Source of the DNA: Neonectria sp. B-13
Taxonomy: Eukaryota > Ascomycota > Sordariomycetes > Hypocreales > Nectriaceae
Direction of reading: 5' to 3'
Length of the DNA stretch: 64,000 nucleotides
Assembly (NCBI GenBank): GCA_002682825.1
Contig: NOKP01000030.1
Span: 381,924-445,923 of the forward strand
A model generated the notes under the pieces. The model saw nothing but the letters and a program-made list of their open reading frames with translations. It did no database searches and was not told the DNA's origin. Positions 42,196 to 53,102 of the stretch are shown piece after piece. A program made the position numbers and the translations under genes. Every line of letters begins with the position of its first letter. Within the stretch, counting starts at the first letter, position 1.

Positions 42196-43861
42196 CTAAA
42201 GATTGTATCTGAAAGATTTGTTCTCCCGATCGGTCATATCTTCCAATCCATGGCTCAATTCTGGTGGGCCGTATTCTCGATCGCGAGAAGCATTCTCCTT
42301 TGCCAGCTTCCAACGCAGGGCAAAAGCAACAAATATGCAAACAACGAAACAAATCATAATGCCCATAAAGCTTTCGTCATAGCGAGGAGCGTACTTTCTG
42401 TATGCCTGGTCAGTGTTGTTCCCACGCAGTATCGTATTGCTTGTACTTACGCATCAAACATCAACGGGCCGATGATATTGCCAAGAGAGTATCCGATGAA
42501 AGTGCCTGCGGCATATACGGCCTTCTTGGTGTAACCTGCCACATTTGAGGTGCCGAGACCAATACACTGGACCCAAGCCGAGGAAAAGAAGTTGAGAAGA
42601 TAAAATCCTGCAATACGGCCTGCCGTCATGTCGTCTGGTAGTTTCCACCTGGATAGCATGAGATGATGATCCAGATAAGAGGGAGTAAGTGCTTACAGTA
42701 GAGAGCAGCCAAGAATTACCGGCAGACAAGAACCGGCGACGATGTAGAGACGTGAGCCCGGAATAGTCCTGCCTAAATAGCCGGAGCCGATGACACATAT
42801 CAGAGCCAACGCACCGATAGGCATATTGAGGAGAAGCGAGTTATATACGCTAAAGCCCATGCCATTGAAGACAATTGATCCGAAAGAGCTGATTGCGCCG
42901 GAGCCGGTCGTTGAGACGGTGGACATGACCACGATGCACCACAGCTGATAGTCAACCAAGGCCTCACGAACCTGATACATCTTGACATTCTTGTTTTCCA
43001 TGCCAGCATTGTTTTGCCGCACCCGCTCCAGTAGCAACTTGTGGTCTTCCTCACTGAAGCCCTTCGCGTGTTGAGGACTGTCCGGAAATAGCCACCATAG
43101 CGAGATGCCCCAAACAAACGTGACAGCACCAGCGAACAGGTACATATACTGCCACGAATTCAGGCTTCCGCTTGAGATATTTCCCAGGCCATAGTTGATT
43201 GGGGGCGATATCAAGAGCGACCCGCCGCTAAACGAGTACCACCAACTCGAGCGCGAGACCTGCTCTGGGTGGGTGTACCATAGCCCAATAACAAGCATGA
43301 AAATTGGTGATACACCGGCTTCAATGAGGCCCAAAGCGAATCGATTGGCCAAGAGGCCAGAGAATGATGTACAGGCAGCCGTGCATAGCGTAATGACTGC
43401 CCATATGACGCAGATGACGGTGCACACAATCCTAGGTGGGTATTTCTGTGCCAGGACGGAGATGGGATAGGTGCCAATGATGTACCCAATTGAGAATATG
43501 AGAGTAGCCCAGGAATATTTCAGGCCGTCTTCAAGACCAAGGTCTGTTCTAAGCCCAAAGATAGCCGCCTGACTCATGGTAGCCTTGTCGTAGTATTGTA
43601 AGGCGTATGTGAAACAAAGCTTGGACACGGCGTTAGTGAGGGTCAAGCAAGGCAAGAGTGTTGTAGTGCGGAATGTTTTCAGACGAATCAACGTACAACT
43701 GGCATAAGTTTCCAGTCAATCTTTCTCAACAGTCGCTTGTTCGTTGCCTCATCTAATAGGATGATTTCGGTCGTTTTGGAAGCATCGTCAATCGCGATGA
43801 CGACCGGCTTATCATCGGTGCCATCGATGAAGTGAGCCTTGTGAGTGCTTGGAGAAGACAT
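42196..43861 (-). CDS. Major facilitator transporter, allantoate permease (Dal5-like) family
   Basis: Four exons (43861-43697, 43619-42697, 42648-42451, 42397-42196) give 495 residues. Twelve hydrophobic segments are visible. Family signposts are DWKLMPVLCFTYALQYYDK in the first helix, DLGLEDGLKYSWATLIFSIG, the NRFALGLIEAGVSPIF helix, WWYSFSGGSLL, and the long loop with WWLFPDSPQHAKGFSEEDH before helix 7. This is the anion:cation symporter group that includes fungal allantoate, nicotinate and related acid importers. It should sit in the plasma membrane and take up an organic acid with protons. The particular substrate cannot be read from sequence. Both termini are cytosolic and hydrophilic. 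Confidence 0.9.
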
Positions 43862-45324
43862 CGTCACCAATCGAGTGGGATGTCAGAAACAAGGATCAAC
43901 GGCTGTAAATAGTAAATAATTACGGATTCTAGTTTATCTCCCCTCCCAGGGAGCAGGGATACTTATGTCTTCAACGTCTCATCAAGGATGGCAAGATCCC
44001 TGGGAGGGAAAGCATGGGCATTCATCTGTACCCCAGATTCCCCCGCATTTCGAAATGCCTGCCAACTCCCAATATGGAAGAAGTCGGTCGATTGCCGATA
44101 TCACGCCAACTGCCAATTCCGAGAATCCGACGGGCTCAGGTTTGAGTTCCGGTATTCCGCACGAATCACATCCAACACATTAGCAGCCAGACGCCCCCCA
44201 AAGTACGAAATTCCATCATCTCTTCTTCGAAGTTGGGCCGTAGTCCAGCCTACGAAGTATATTACCCGCCTTAGCGGGCTGGCGATTAGAGATTGTATTT
44301 GAAGCTAAGGAGAGGTAGCCGTCAATCAGTAGTCAGAGAATGCAGCCATAATCTACTCCGTAACAGGTGGCGTCACTGGAATAGACATTAACAAACAATG
44401 AATTGCGACGATGCCACGTTGTATTCCTACATGTTTGGCTCCTGGGCCACTAGCTAACGCTTTGGTGAGCAGATCATATCCAAGAACAGGAGGTAGTATC
44501 AGCTCGGACTCGGAATCTGTTCCGTGATGGCGTCAAGGGGACACACTCCAGTCATCCGAAAATCAATCCAGACCTCGGTTACGGGCAAAGCTCTGACAAG
44601 GAACAGAGATAAGATAGTTATGGCCAACTGGCTACGAAAATATTTCACAATCGGATGATACCTCACAATCAGCCAAGCCATGCCCTTTTTCTCCATGCAA
44701 AGTCCCCATCCTTGTACCCCTCACCATATATAACTCTTGTGTGAGGGCAATGTCATTGTACACTGATTTTGAGCAAAAAGTGTCTCTGTGGTCCAAGAAT
44801 GCGACCAAGCGCTCCATGTAGGCGTGACATTCATGGGAATTCATTTATTTGACCCTATTGTTTTAAAGTTGAGGGAGAGAAAAGCTCAAAGGGCAAAGCA
44901 CAATACTTATCATTAGCTAAGCTGAAGTATTCCACTTTGACGGCCATTTCGCAAGTTTAACCAGGGTTGGGTGATTCATGACGTGACAAACTGACACTGC
45001 CACACTGCGTTAACATCGCGAGGAATACTTCCCACAACGCCCGATGTTGACATAATACTATATACAACGTGAGGCACAGTTGCACGATTACAGCCAGCCA
45101 CCACCTTTTACACCAAGGAATAAATCATGGCGCAGTTCCGGCGACCTGAGTGAGTGACCAGAGCCGCCATTCTTCATGCAGGTCACGGCTGTTTCGTGAT
45201 GGGCAGGGGTAGTAAAATGTGGGCATTTATGGTGGAAAGTAAGGTGGCTGGCTTGTTTGCGGAAAAAGACGCATTTCACTTCATCCTTTATTCGAGCATC
45301 GATTGCCCATTCCTCATACTCGCC
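43862..45324. other. Intergenic region between divergent genes, with an inverted repeat
   Basis: A 1.46-kb spacer carrying promoters for the permease (leftward) and the coiled-coil gene (rightward). It includes the inverted repeat at 43941-44008 and TACTCCGTA at 44354-44362. Coding frames of 60-100 codons occur but none is recognised. Confidence 0.45.
43941..44008. promoter_or_regulatory. Inverted repeat upstream of the permease gene
   Basis: CCCTCCCAGGGA at 43941-43952 is mirrored by TCCCTGGGAGGG at 43997-44008, a 12-base perfect inverted repeat with a 44-base loop, 80-150 bases upstream of the permease ATG. It could be a regulator site pair or a hairpin. The role is inferred from position only. 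Confidence 0.45.
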
Positions 45325-46740
45325 ATGGCCCAGTCATATTGGGACCCAGCAAATTTATTGCAAATCACCCTAGATCAAAACGACACTTACGGCGAAATAC
45401 AATGCGTAGGTGTTGCGCGCAGTCGACGCGATAACCGATGCAGGTGGACAATTGAAGACCCGAGCAGCGCAAAAGTCCGTCCATTGCTCATCGAAATGTC
45501 CAAAACGAAGCCCGAACTTGTCACGGCCGAGACTCTGCGTACACTTGCCATCCTTTGTCTTTGTCCTTCGTATCATTTGCAACAAGTCGGTGAAGTTATC
45601 GGTCGCTGGACAAGCGTTATTAACACGGCCGCTCAATGCCACCGACACCTAATCCAGAGCGTACGACCTTCTCCAACAACCATCGATTCTCAGCCCAATA
45701 CTATCCTGGGGGAGACAAAGAAAAGCTCCGTAGATTTCAAGAAGCGCCAAGATACAGAGAAATCTTCAGCGGCACTCACTGCGACAAGCCAACTGCGCAC
45801 CGAAGTTGATGTTTGGAAAGACAAATTCCGGCAAAGTGAAGACCAGAAAACAGCACAAGAGGCCACTATTGCCGACCTAAGGCAGTCTACTCGAGCATTC
45901 GAGGAGTGTCTGAAGGAAGAAAGGGCATCGGCTGCTCAATTTGCTGCGAAGACAATGAGCAACACGAATGGCCTCCGTGCTGAGGTTTCTTCTTGGAAAG
46001 AAAAATTTCAAAAGAACGAAGACAAGAAGTGGGAACAAAAAGTTATCATTGAGAGCCTGGAGAAAGTCAATACATCTCTCAAGGAGACGATTATCGAGAA
46101 AGAAGCATCAACAACTCGGGTTGCGGCGGGTACATTGGAGGCCAGGAACGAACTATGCGCCACGGTTTCTTACCTAGAAGATAAAATCCAACAGATGCAA
46201 GACGAAAAGGCAACACAAGAAGTCACCGTGTCAGATTTCAAAAAGGTTAACGAAGAATTGCAGAGGAGATACAAGGCCGGTCAAGACAGGCACATGGAGG
46301 ATGTTGAGTCTCTTCGAGAGAACCTGGAGCGGACACTTTCTGAATTGCAAACCCTTCAGACAGAGAGGAACCAAGCACACTCAGAGATCCAAAGGCTCGG
46401 ATTTGAGCTCAACAGCATGCGCGATGAATTGAAAGTTTCAGTTGAAAGCCTCAACAGCCTACAACTTCAAGCCCATGAATCCACGGACGCCAATCAGACA
46501 CTGATGGCACAGCTCGGCCATAAAGATCGCTCATTGCGCCAGCATCAGACAGACCTTGCGCAAGAGCGGGCTCGCACTAAAGACCTTGAGGACAAGATTT
46601 CAAGTTTGCAAATCTCGCAGACGACTTTGAAGGATAGCATATCAGGGTGTTGGCTGCATAAATTCCGCACTTGGTTGACTAGCTTTGGGAATCGGCCAAG
46701 CTCAAGGCAGACGGAAGATGTCGAGCTCAACACAGCTTGA
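45325..46740 (+). CDS. Coiled-coil protein with fungal cysteine/histidine N-terminal domain
   Basis: A single exon. I choose ATG 45325 (context CGCCATGG), giving 471 residues; an earlier in-frame ATG at 45199 would add 42 residues of unlikely content. The first 110 residues (GEIQCVGVARSRRDNRCRW, then LAILCLCPSYH) form a Cys/His-containing domain seen in many fungal proteins, sometimes beside GIY-YIG nuclease domains, and may bind metal. Residues about 150-450 are a long coiled coil rich in Lys, Glu, Gln and Ala with heptad-like spacing. No membrane segment or signal is seen. It probably forms a rod-like dimer. Function unknown. Confidence 0.72.
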   Translation: MAQSYWDPANLLQITLDQNDTYGEIQCVGVARSRRDNRCRWTIEDPSSAKVRPLLIEMSKTKPELVTAETLRTLAILCLCPSYHLQQVGEVIGRWTSVINTAAQCHRHLIQSVRPSPTTIDSQPNTILGETKKSSVDFKKRQDTEKSSAALTATSQLRTEVDVWKDKFRQSEDQKTAQEATIADLRQSTRAFEECLKEERASAAQFAAKTMSNTNGLRAEVSSWKEKFQKNEDKKWEQKVIIESLEKVNTSLKETIIEKEASTTRVAAGTLEARNELCATVSYLEDKIQQMQDEKATQEVTVSDFKKVNEELQRRYKAGQDRHMEDVESLRENLERTLSELQTLQTERNQAHSEIQRLGFELNSMRDELKVSVESLNSLQLQAHESTDANQTLMAQLGHKDRSLRQHQTDLAQERARTKDLEDKISSLQISQTTLKDSISGCWLHKFRTWLTSFGNRPSSRQTEDVELNTA

Positions 46741-47377
46741 CGTAGAGCTTAAGGTTCTCATCCATTTAAAATGCCCTGTAATACTATTTCTCTCACTTGC
46801 CATAAAACATGATAAGATGGAGATTGGCCAAAATGATCTCGTCACCGAGATGATCGATGAGAATAGGCTGCGGGCCAACTTTTAGTATGACGTCTCTGGC
46901 AATATTATATTGGCTACTTATCCTGCTCGTAACTAAAAATGTTGCAGTTACGGCTCTGGGGGGCAGCTGGTGATGATCAACAACCCACATCAGAAAGTTG
47001 GCTCAGCGGCTATATTCGCCATAAAGTACTGGTACAATGCGGCAAATCACCTCGTCCCCGACGTCAATGCTGCTGTTGAAGTCGTTACGTACAAACGGTG
47101 TGCAGGGATGGTCGCGCGCTGGTTCATACATATGACGCAGACGGAGTCGAAAAACCATATTCCATCACTATCAACCCTCAGGGCTATAGAATAGATGGAT
47201 AAATGGTCATAGACTGAGACAATATAGAAGCCACATTTCAAGGAATTGAAGTGCGCAGCATCATCCCCAAGGAGATTTCACAGGCTATGGAGGGCAACTT
47301 TTAGGTATATGGTCAATTATTGTGATAAACTTTTCAATAGCCCTTGGAGGAGAAGGCGTGCCATTAAGTACTATTGG
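46741..47377. other. Intergenic region with a possible coding remnant
   Basis: Between about 46950 and 47205, plus-strand readings such as QLVMINNPHQKVGSAAIF and, in another frame, EKPYSITINPQGYRIDG look protein-like but are split by a frame change and have no start. This may be a remnant of an unidentified small gene. Confidence 0.3.
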
Positions 47378-48388
47378 TCATTTTCTTGCGCCCGCTTTTG
47401 TTTCATTTCCATCAAGCTCTGCTGGAGGCTGGCAATTTTCCATTTCTTGAACCCAGCCACTGTTCTCAATCTCATGCACGCCTCCCTCTGTTGACAGCTC
47501 GTGTTGCGATTCGGGATTTCCCATATCACCCGCGTTCTCAGAAGACAAGTGTCGCATATCAACGTGGCGGGTCTTTCCCCGTTTTCGCGACCGCAGGAGG
47601 AATATAATGCATGCAGCGAGAGCAGCAAGAAATGACACGGGCAGAACGACCGCAAGAACGGTTACTGAAGTATTAGAAAGCCCTGACGACTTGGAACCTG
47701 GCTCCGTAGAACTTGCAGAGACTGATGTACTGGTTCTAGTAGCTAAATACGGTTCGAGGATATATGTTGTCGCCGTCTCCCCACATCCCCACGATGTGAG
47801 TTTGGCCTTATCATCTTCAGCTGTTTGAATGACAAATTTAAGGCAAATCGAGGAGGCTCCATATGTACTGTAGCCAGAGGTTACTCTCATGAAATGCTCA
47901 AGTGGACAAAGAGTTAGAGTGGCGAACCATGACATTATTGGAGAAAAGGGGCACTTGGAAGTAGCTGTGCCATCGCAATACGTCGCTCCGGCATCTTGGC
48001 ACGACGCTGGTATGTAACAGCTTGTCTCATCGCAGCAGCCCCAAGACTTCCCACCGGGTGGTGTACTACAGGTGCGTGATCCACCACAACCTGCTGTGTA
48101 GTCTACTCGTGGAGTTTGAAGTCAGACATGAACCTTTTATGGAGGAAGCAATGCTTGCCTGTGTTTTCGAACAATGCACAAACTTGCGCATCACTTACAT
48201 TGCCATCTCGTCTCAAGATTGGTGCAAGCGTGACTATTGCCTCTATGTCGTGTAGCGCCATGAGAACTGGGCACTCAACTCAGGTTCTGAATGGATTGTT
48301 CAATAATACACAAGCGGGCTCGAGTTTGGGCCCTGAATGGGATCGACAAGCCATGACAAAATACCAAGCTCCAAAAAGTGCGAGCCAT
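47378..48388 (-). pseudogene. Single-pass membrane protein gene with one in-frame stop
   Basis: Two exons (48388-48199, 48105-47378) give one frame of 306 codons. It comprises a signal peptide (MARTFWSLVFCHGLSIPFRA), a cysteine-containing ectodomain (ACTNLETRWQ, then GCGGSRTCSTPPGGKSWGCC and SCQDAGATYCDG), a Ser/Thr stalk, one transmembrane helix (VTVLAVVLPVSFLAALAACI) followed by RSRKRGK, and an acidic cytosolic tail. This is the plan of a family of fungal type I membrane proteins with unknown, perhaps sensor, function. The frame is broken by TGA at 48275-48277, 37 codons from the start. A TGG or CGA changed to TGA would explain it. Alternatively, the true start is downstream or a small intron removes it. 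Confidence 0.55.
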
Positions 48389-49095
48389 ATATACCACTAT
48401 AAGTCATGTGAGGTTGTTAATCGATAACGGAGCTTGCCATCAAGCCAATGAACCAACATCAAAATGTCACCGGCGTAGTTAAGTGGCTTTCGCCAACGAA
48501 TTGCGCTATCGCACGTTCGCTTAAAGTTGACTAAAAAGCGGCAGGGCTGAAATGGAATAAATGTGGCGATGAGGGAAATAAGCAAGGGGGCAACGTGGAG
48601 TATTGAGAGAGAATGGATCTAGCAGAATATGGAGTATGTAGCTGTATTGAAGAGAATGCCGTCGCCATGGTACAGTTCTGCAAGCGTGAGCTAGAAATAT
48701 GAAAGGAGCAACCATCTGCCAGGAAGTTAGTGGCGCCAACTAAATGATCACACGTACCAATGACTACCGAATACGCCCACTTATACCTATAAGACTCTCA
48801 ACTTCTAGTCGCCGTTTGGAGATTGAGGGCCTGCTTGACCAGGCTGGGCAGCAATTCCAAGTAAGTATGTACTCTAGAACAACTCACTGTTTCAGTGTCT
48901 GCGCCAACATGTCTAATCCAGAACAGAAGTTAGCATGGAAGAGACGTTCTAGCAGGCTGCCTGGCAAGAATCGATGATCTAAGTGTGACAGTATGTACCA
49001 GGATAGCGGCTATTTTATGTCTAGCATTGGAGTTAGATAGACGAGCAATTATCGAAGATAGCTGCGGATCCACAAGGCTCAACCTGATTTACTAT
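48389..49095. other. Intergenic region, no gene seen
   Basis: A 0.7-kb spacer holding the promoter of the leftward membrane-protein gene and the 3' side of the SDR gene. No other signal is recognised. Confidence 0.45.
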
Positions 49096-50020
49096 TCACC
49101 GATCCATAATGTACACATTACAGCCAATATCTGCAAACGTCTCAATCTGATGCTGGATCTGCTCTGCCACGGTATCCATAAGGCGACACATGTCCCTACC
49201 CAATGGGAGGACCTGCTCATTCTCTTTCCCTTTGCCAAATCCCTCGCCTATGGCCATATCATATATGACCTTGGTAGCCTTGCGGTGGTCCCCATCGGGC
49301 TTGTAATTGCTCCCTAAGAGGCTATTGGCCACTTCATCTGTCTTTCCACCAACATAGTCCTCCGGGAATGGAACGGATGACAGGCGCAAGGCATAGGTGA
49401 AATTGGTATCGAAACCGCCAAGCTGGACAGTTAGAGTGCGGATGTTAAAGGGAGCAACTTCGCGTGCGAGAATCCTGGTGAGCCCTGTTCGTCTCAGTCT
49501 TTGAACTAGGATTTGCTCGAGGAGGCGACTTACCGTCCATTGCAGCTTTACTAGCAGCATATATGCCCATGCTCTCACGACCATTGACCCCAGCGCCAGA
49601 CCCAATGTTTATAATAAGTCCTCGACGGCGTTGTCGCATGTATGGCACCACAGCTCTGATAAGTCGGTACGGTCCGAAGAAGACAGTTTCCATCTGGCGG
49701 CGGGCCTCGTCCTCAGAAAAGCTCTCAGCAGGGCCATGAATAGACCAGCCGGCGTTGTTGACCAGAATGTCGATGTTAGTTCCCTCTGCCTCTAAGTTCT
49801 CTATGATTGCGCCGCCATTCGGATCGTCGACGTCCAGAGTCAGCCATTGACCGCCCTTACTTTCAATCTCAGAAACCAGGTCGGGAAACTTTTTTGGATC
49901 GCGAGACGTCGCGATGACGTTGTGGCCTTTTGACAGAGCCAGTCGAGTCAGCTCAAGGCCAAACCCGGAGGCTGCGCCAGTGATAAACCACGTCAATTTG
50001 GTGATTTTCCAGGAAGCCAT
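49096..50020 (-). CDS. Short-chain dehydrogenase/reductase
   Basis: Two exons (50020-49534, 49484-49096) give 291 residues. Cofactor motif TGAASGFG at 14-21, VNNAGWSIHG near 90-100, a catalytic serine in NIGSGAGVNG, and YAASK with Tyr154 and Lys158 mark a classical SDR. The Ser-Arg-Asp-Pro run (IATSRDPKKF) after the second strand suggests NADP preference. After the catalytic helix, FNIRTLTVQLGGFDTNF corresponds to the usual substrate lid. The family includes many small-molecule ketoreductases of the retinol-dehydrogenase-like type. The substrate is unknown. It is cytosolic. Its promoter overlaps the 56-bp tandem repeat at 50178-50353. Confidence 0.88.
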
Positions 50021-50677
50021 GATGATGTTGAGAATTGATTCAGAGGGTTGTGTATACTATGAAAGGCTTGGGTCTTCAACCATCCTTTCCTTTTCATATC
50101 AAACAGAGGACAGTTCTTAGTTATAGTTTCCAGAGCTCTCACTATTTCCGGAAACGCCGTTTGGTTCTGTTGTGGGGACCCACAACTTCGGCATCCACGG
50201 ATTTAAGCGACGCGAGCACATCGCGTTCAGGATGACCACAACTTCGACATCGACGGATTTAAGCGACGCGAGCACATCGCGTTCAGGATGACCACAACTT
50301 CGGCATCGACGGATTTAAGCGACGCGAGCACATCACGTTCAGGATGACCACATCTATGTTACTGGAACCTTGGAACATGCACTAGTGGAACTTGCATCCA
50401 GAAAAGAGCGGAATTCCTCCGTTACCTTAGCCCTGGGTCTGTGGCGTGCCGTCATTGAGCTCTTCGCAGGCTTGACGGCAATACCCACGTGGAGTAGTGT
50501 AAGCGGTTGAAAGTACCTGAACTCCTGATTCCACGATGAAAAGAGACTACAATAGACACTGTAGGTCCGAATTTGACGGACACTATAATAGGCGATCTCA
50601 ATTTACCATTACTTATGTATCCAATCCATGCATATAATAATAGTATGTAGAACTCATAAGTAAATTACTCTCGCTTG
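50021..50677. other. Intergenic region with 56-bp tandem repeats
   Basis: A 657-base spacer between the SDR start and the stop of the LVIVD gene. Its left third is the tandem repeat array. The right part is AT-rich with no recognised features. Confidence 0.5.
50178..50353. repeat. Three tandem copies of a 56-bp unit
   Basis: Units start at about 50178, 50234 and 50290, and a fourth begins after 50345 but is lost within about 8 bases. Each contains CACAACTTCGGCATCGACGG and GCGACGCGAGCACATCGCG. The copies differ at only a few positions. The period is not a multiple of three, so it is not a coding repeat. It lies about 160-330 bases upstream of the SDR gene's ATG. Confidence 0.85.
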
Positions 50678-52241
50678 TTACTTTGAAGTGTTAGGGCAGT
50701 CTTTGCCTGTCAACTTCACAACCCAAGCACCACGCTCAATGGTATTGATAAAGACATAGCCTGACTTGAAAAATGCGTAAGAAGACCAAGTCCCAACAAA
50801 TGCAACAGAACCACCTCCTGGCAAATCGTCGTCCTCGGGGTAGATGTCAAACCAGGCGGCTTCACAAACGCCGGCGCCAGTAGGGTCCTTGGGTATGGAA
50901 CGGCCGTCGAGGACTCGAAGACCGGCGCCATAGTGAGACTGGTAAATGTACTTGTCGACCACATATTGATTGTGGTCAATGGACTTCGTTGGGTGCTTGA
51001 AGTATCCTGTCTGTTTGGGGTTCTCGAGATCTCGAATGTCCCAAATGAATGTGACTGGGAAACCATCACTGGCTGGACCTTGCCCTCTCGACTCATCCAA
51101 CTCGTCATCGAGGACAAGAAACTCCTGATTCTTAGTGTCAAGAACCCACCCTTGATGAGTGTAGGATGCACCTTCGTATGAGATACGAGAGATAATGTTG
51201 GTGACGTTTGCCTTGTCCGTCACATCATAGATGGTCAATGTGTCCTCATTGTATCCGTAGCAGATGTCACGCCCCTGGTAGCGCTTGTCCGGTCCACGAT
51301 ACACAAGACATTGGGCGTCGTGAACATAGCCGTCGCCACTTGCGCATCCCAGAGACTCTGGGTTGGCTGGGTCGCTAAGGTCGAAGAAATTGAGGCCGGA
51401 TAGACAGTTTGGATCGGTGCGAGGCTGCGCGCCAACAGCAGCAGCATATTTGAGCTCCTCGTTCACCACAACATTGTGGGCTCGTCCGAGGGGGAGTAGC
51501 GTGTTGAAATGGCTGGTCAGGTCGGACTTGGCATCGAAAATGACAGGCTCGTCCGGGTCAATATCAAGCAGCTTTTCAAGGTCAAAAATCTGAATGCCAT
51601 GACCGACAGCTTCCGAGCCGATGATGACATAGTTCTTGTAAGTGCGGATTTCGCGCCACTGTGAGGGCTCGGAGTATTGAGGCAGGCGTCCAAGATAGGC
51701 CAGCCGTCCGTTCTTTTTGATCTCAGCAAAGGCGGTGCCGTCCCATTGACCGATGGCAACGAACTCGCGACCGTCACCTGAAGTCCATCCCCACGAGGAA
51801 GAGCCTCGGCCCTCAGAACTACCCAGTGCAGCATGGCTGACAAAAGAGTAGAGGTCGGCCTGTGGACAATAAGAGTCAGTGTTGTCCCACACAACTGAAA
51901 GGGCTCTACAAACATTGTGACACCGAAAGGTGTTGTTTCGGTCCCCTTGGATTGCCTCAGCCCATCCATCAATGCAAGCAGTGTAACCCAGCTCGGGCCA
52001 TTTCTCGCTTGCAAATGCGCCCGCCTCTTCCTGGCGAGCCCACTCGGCCTGTCTTTTGTATTAGCCCTGAGAATGGACCGTCAAGTGTCACACAAACCTT
52101 CTTGCTGGCCATCAATTCATTGTGGATGATTCCCGAGTCATACAGCTCTGCTGCCACAGCCTCGTTCGGTTTGATCTCCTTGGCCTGCGACCAAGAGACC
52201 ACTGCAGCTACAGTGCTCAGGTAGACAGCAGGACGAACCAT
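50678..52241 (-). CDS. Secreted LVIVD-repeat (choice-of-anchor B-like) protein
   Basis: Three exons (52241-52098, 52048-51914, 51859-50678) give 486 residues with a signal peptide (MVRPAVYLSTVAAVVSWSQA). The body is a beta-propeller-like series of repeats with phrases such as YVIIGSEAVGHGIQIFDLEK, LSGLNFFDLSDPANPESLG, DTLTIYDVTDKANVTNIIS and VTFIWDIRDLENPKQTGY, and ends with IERGAWVVKL. This is the LVIVD or choice-of-anchor B pattern, shared by bacteria and fungi and thought to mediate binding at the cell surface. No enzyme signature is seen. Several Cys pairs fit an extracellular setting. Function unknown. Confidence 0.82.
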
Positions 52242-53102
52242 AATGAAGATGATGGGGATTGAAAGCAAAGGAAGATGGATGGCGGAAGGCGGATGCGCGA
52301 ATCCTAAGCTTAAGCAGACTGAGTTTCATTCATGTTCGACGACAAGTAACCGCTTTTTAAAGAATTGACTGTGCGGGGGGGGATTTACGCCAAGATCTCT
52401 TAAACGAAGATTCCCGACACAAGAACCTCGCTGTTCATGAGACGCTTTAGTCTTACCAATGATGTTGCGTTTTGAGATTAGAAATTAGGTAGCCTGTATC
52501 ACGGCATTGCACCCCAGCACTCGTATAATTGCCGGAGACAACCAATCAGTAAGCAAAGGAGGTAGCACTCGGGTTCGGCAATCATTTTATCCTCCATCTT
52601 GGGTCACATCGTGTGGCTCTGTCTTGGACGGAAACGCAACCAAAAGTGGAATGTGCTTAAATCTAAGAAGGTCACAGTGTAAAATGTCTTGGCTCTTCGT
52701 AGATAGGCATTGTGCCAAGCTCCTGGATTGGCAATGAATTGCATTTTCCTTTTCTGGGGTTGCATGCGAGTACTCGGCCCCAGTTCTATTTTAGGAAGGT
52801 TCGTAGGCTTTCTAGCTCTTAATTAGACTGCACAGAACATACTAATGTGACACCAGATTACAAAAGTTCGCCTTGTGTTGAAAAAGATGACCCGTTATTC
52901 ATTGCGTCAGTAGTATTTATGCAAACCTTGCGAAAGGCGACCCAGTCCCAACCCAGGTTCAACAACGAGATTAACAATACCACACAACAGTATGAGAACA
53001 TCACATCCTCCCGTTACGTGGCTTTCAACACCATGGAAGATGTTGTGAGACACTATTAATGGTAAATTAAGGAGAGGAGATTTCATGTTAATTATATGCA
53101 TA
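52242..53102. other. Intergenic region, no gene seen
   Basis: A 0.86-kb spacer with a G-run (GCGGGGGGGGAT) near 52372-52384. Otherwise it is AT-rich toward the right. No coding content is seen. Confidence 0.45.

Noticed and set aside
50178..50353. CRISPR-like array
   Set aside because: The repeats are directly adjacent without unique spacers and the genome is eukaryotic; it is a plain tandem repeat.
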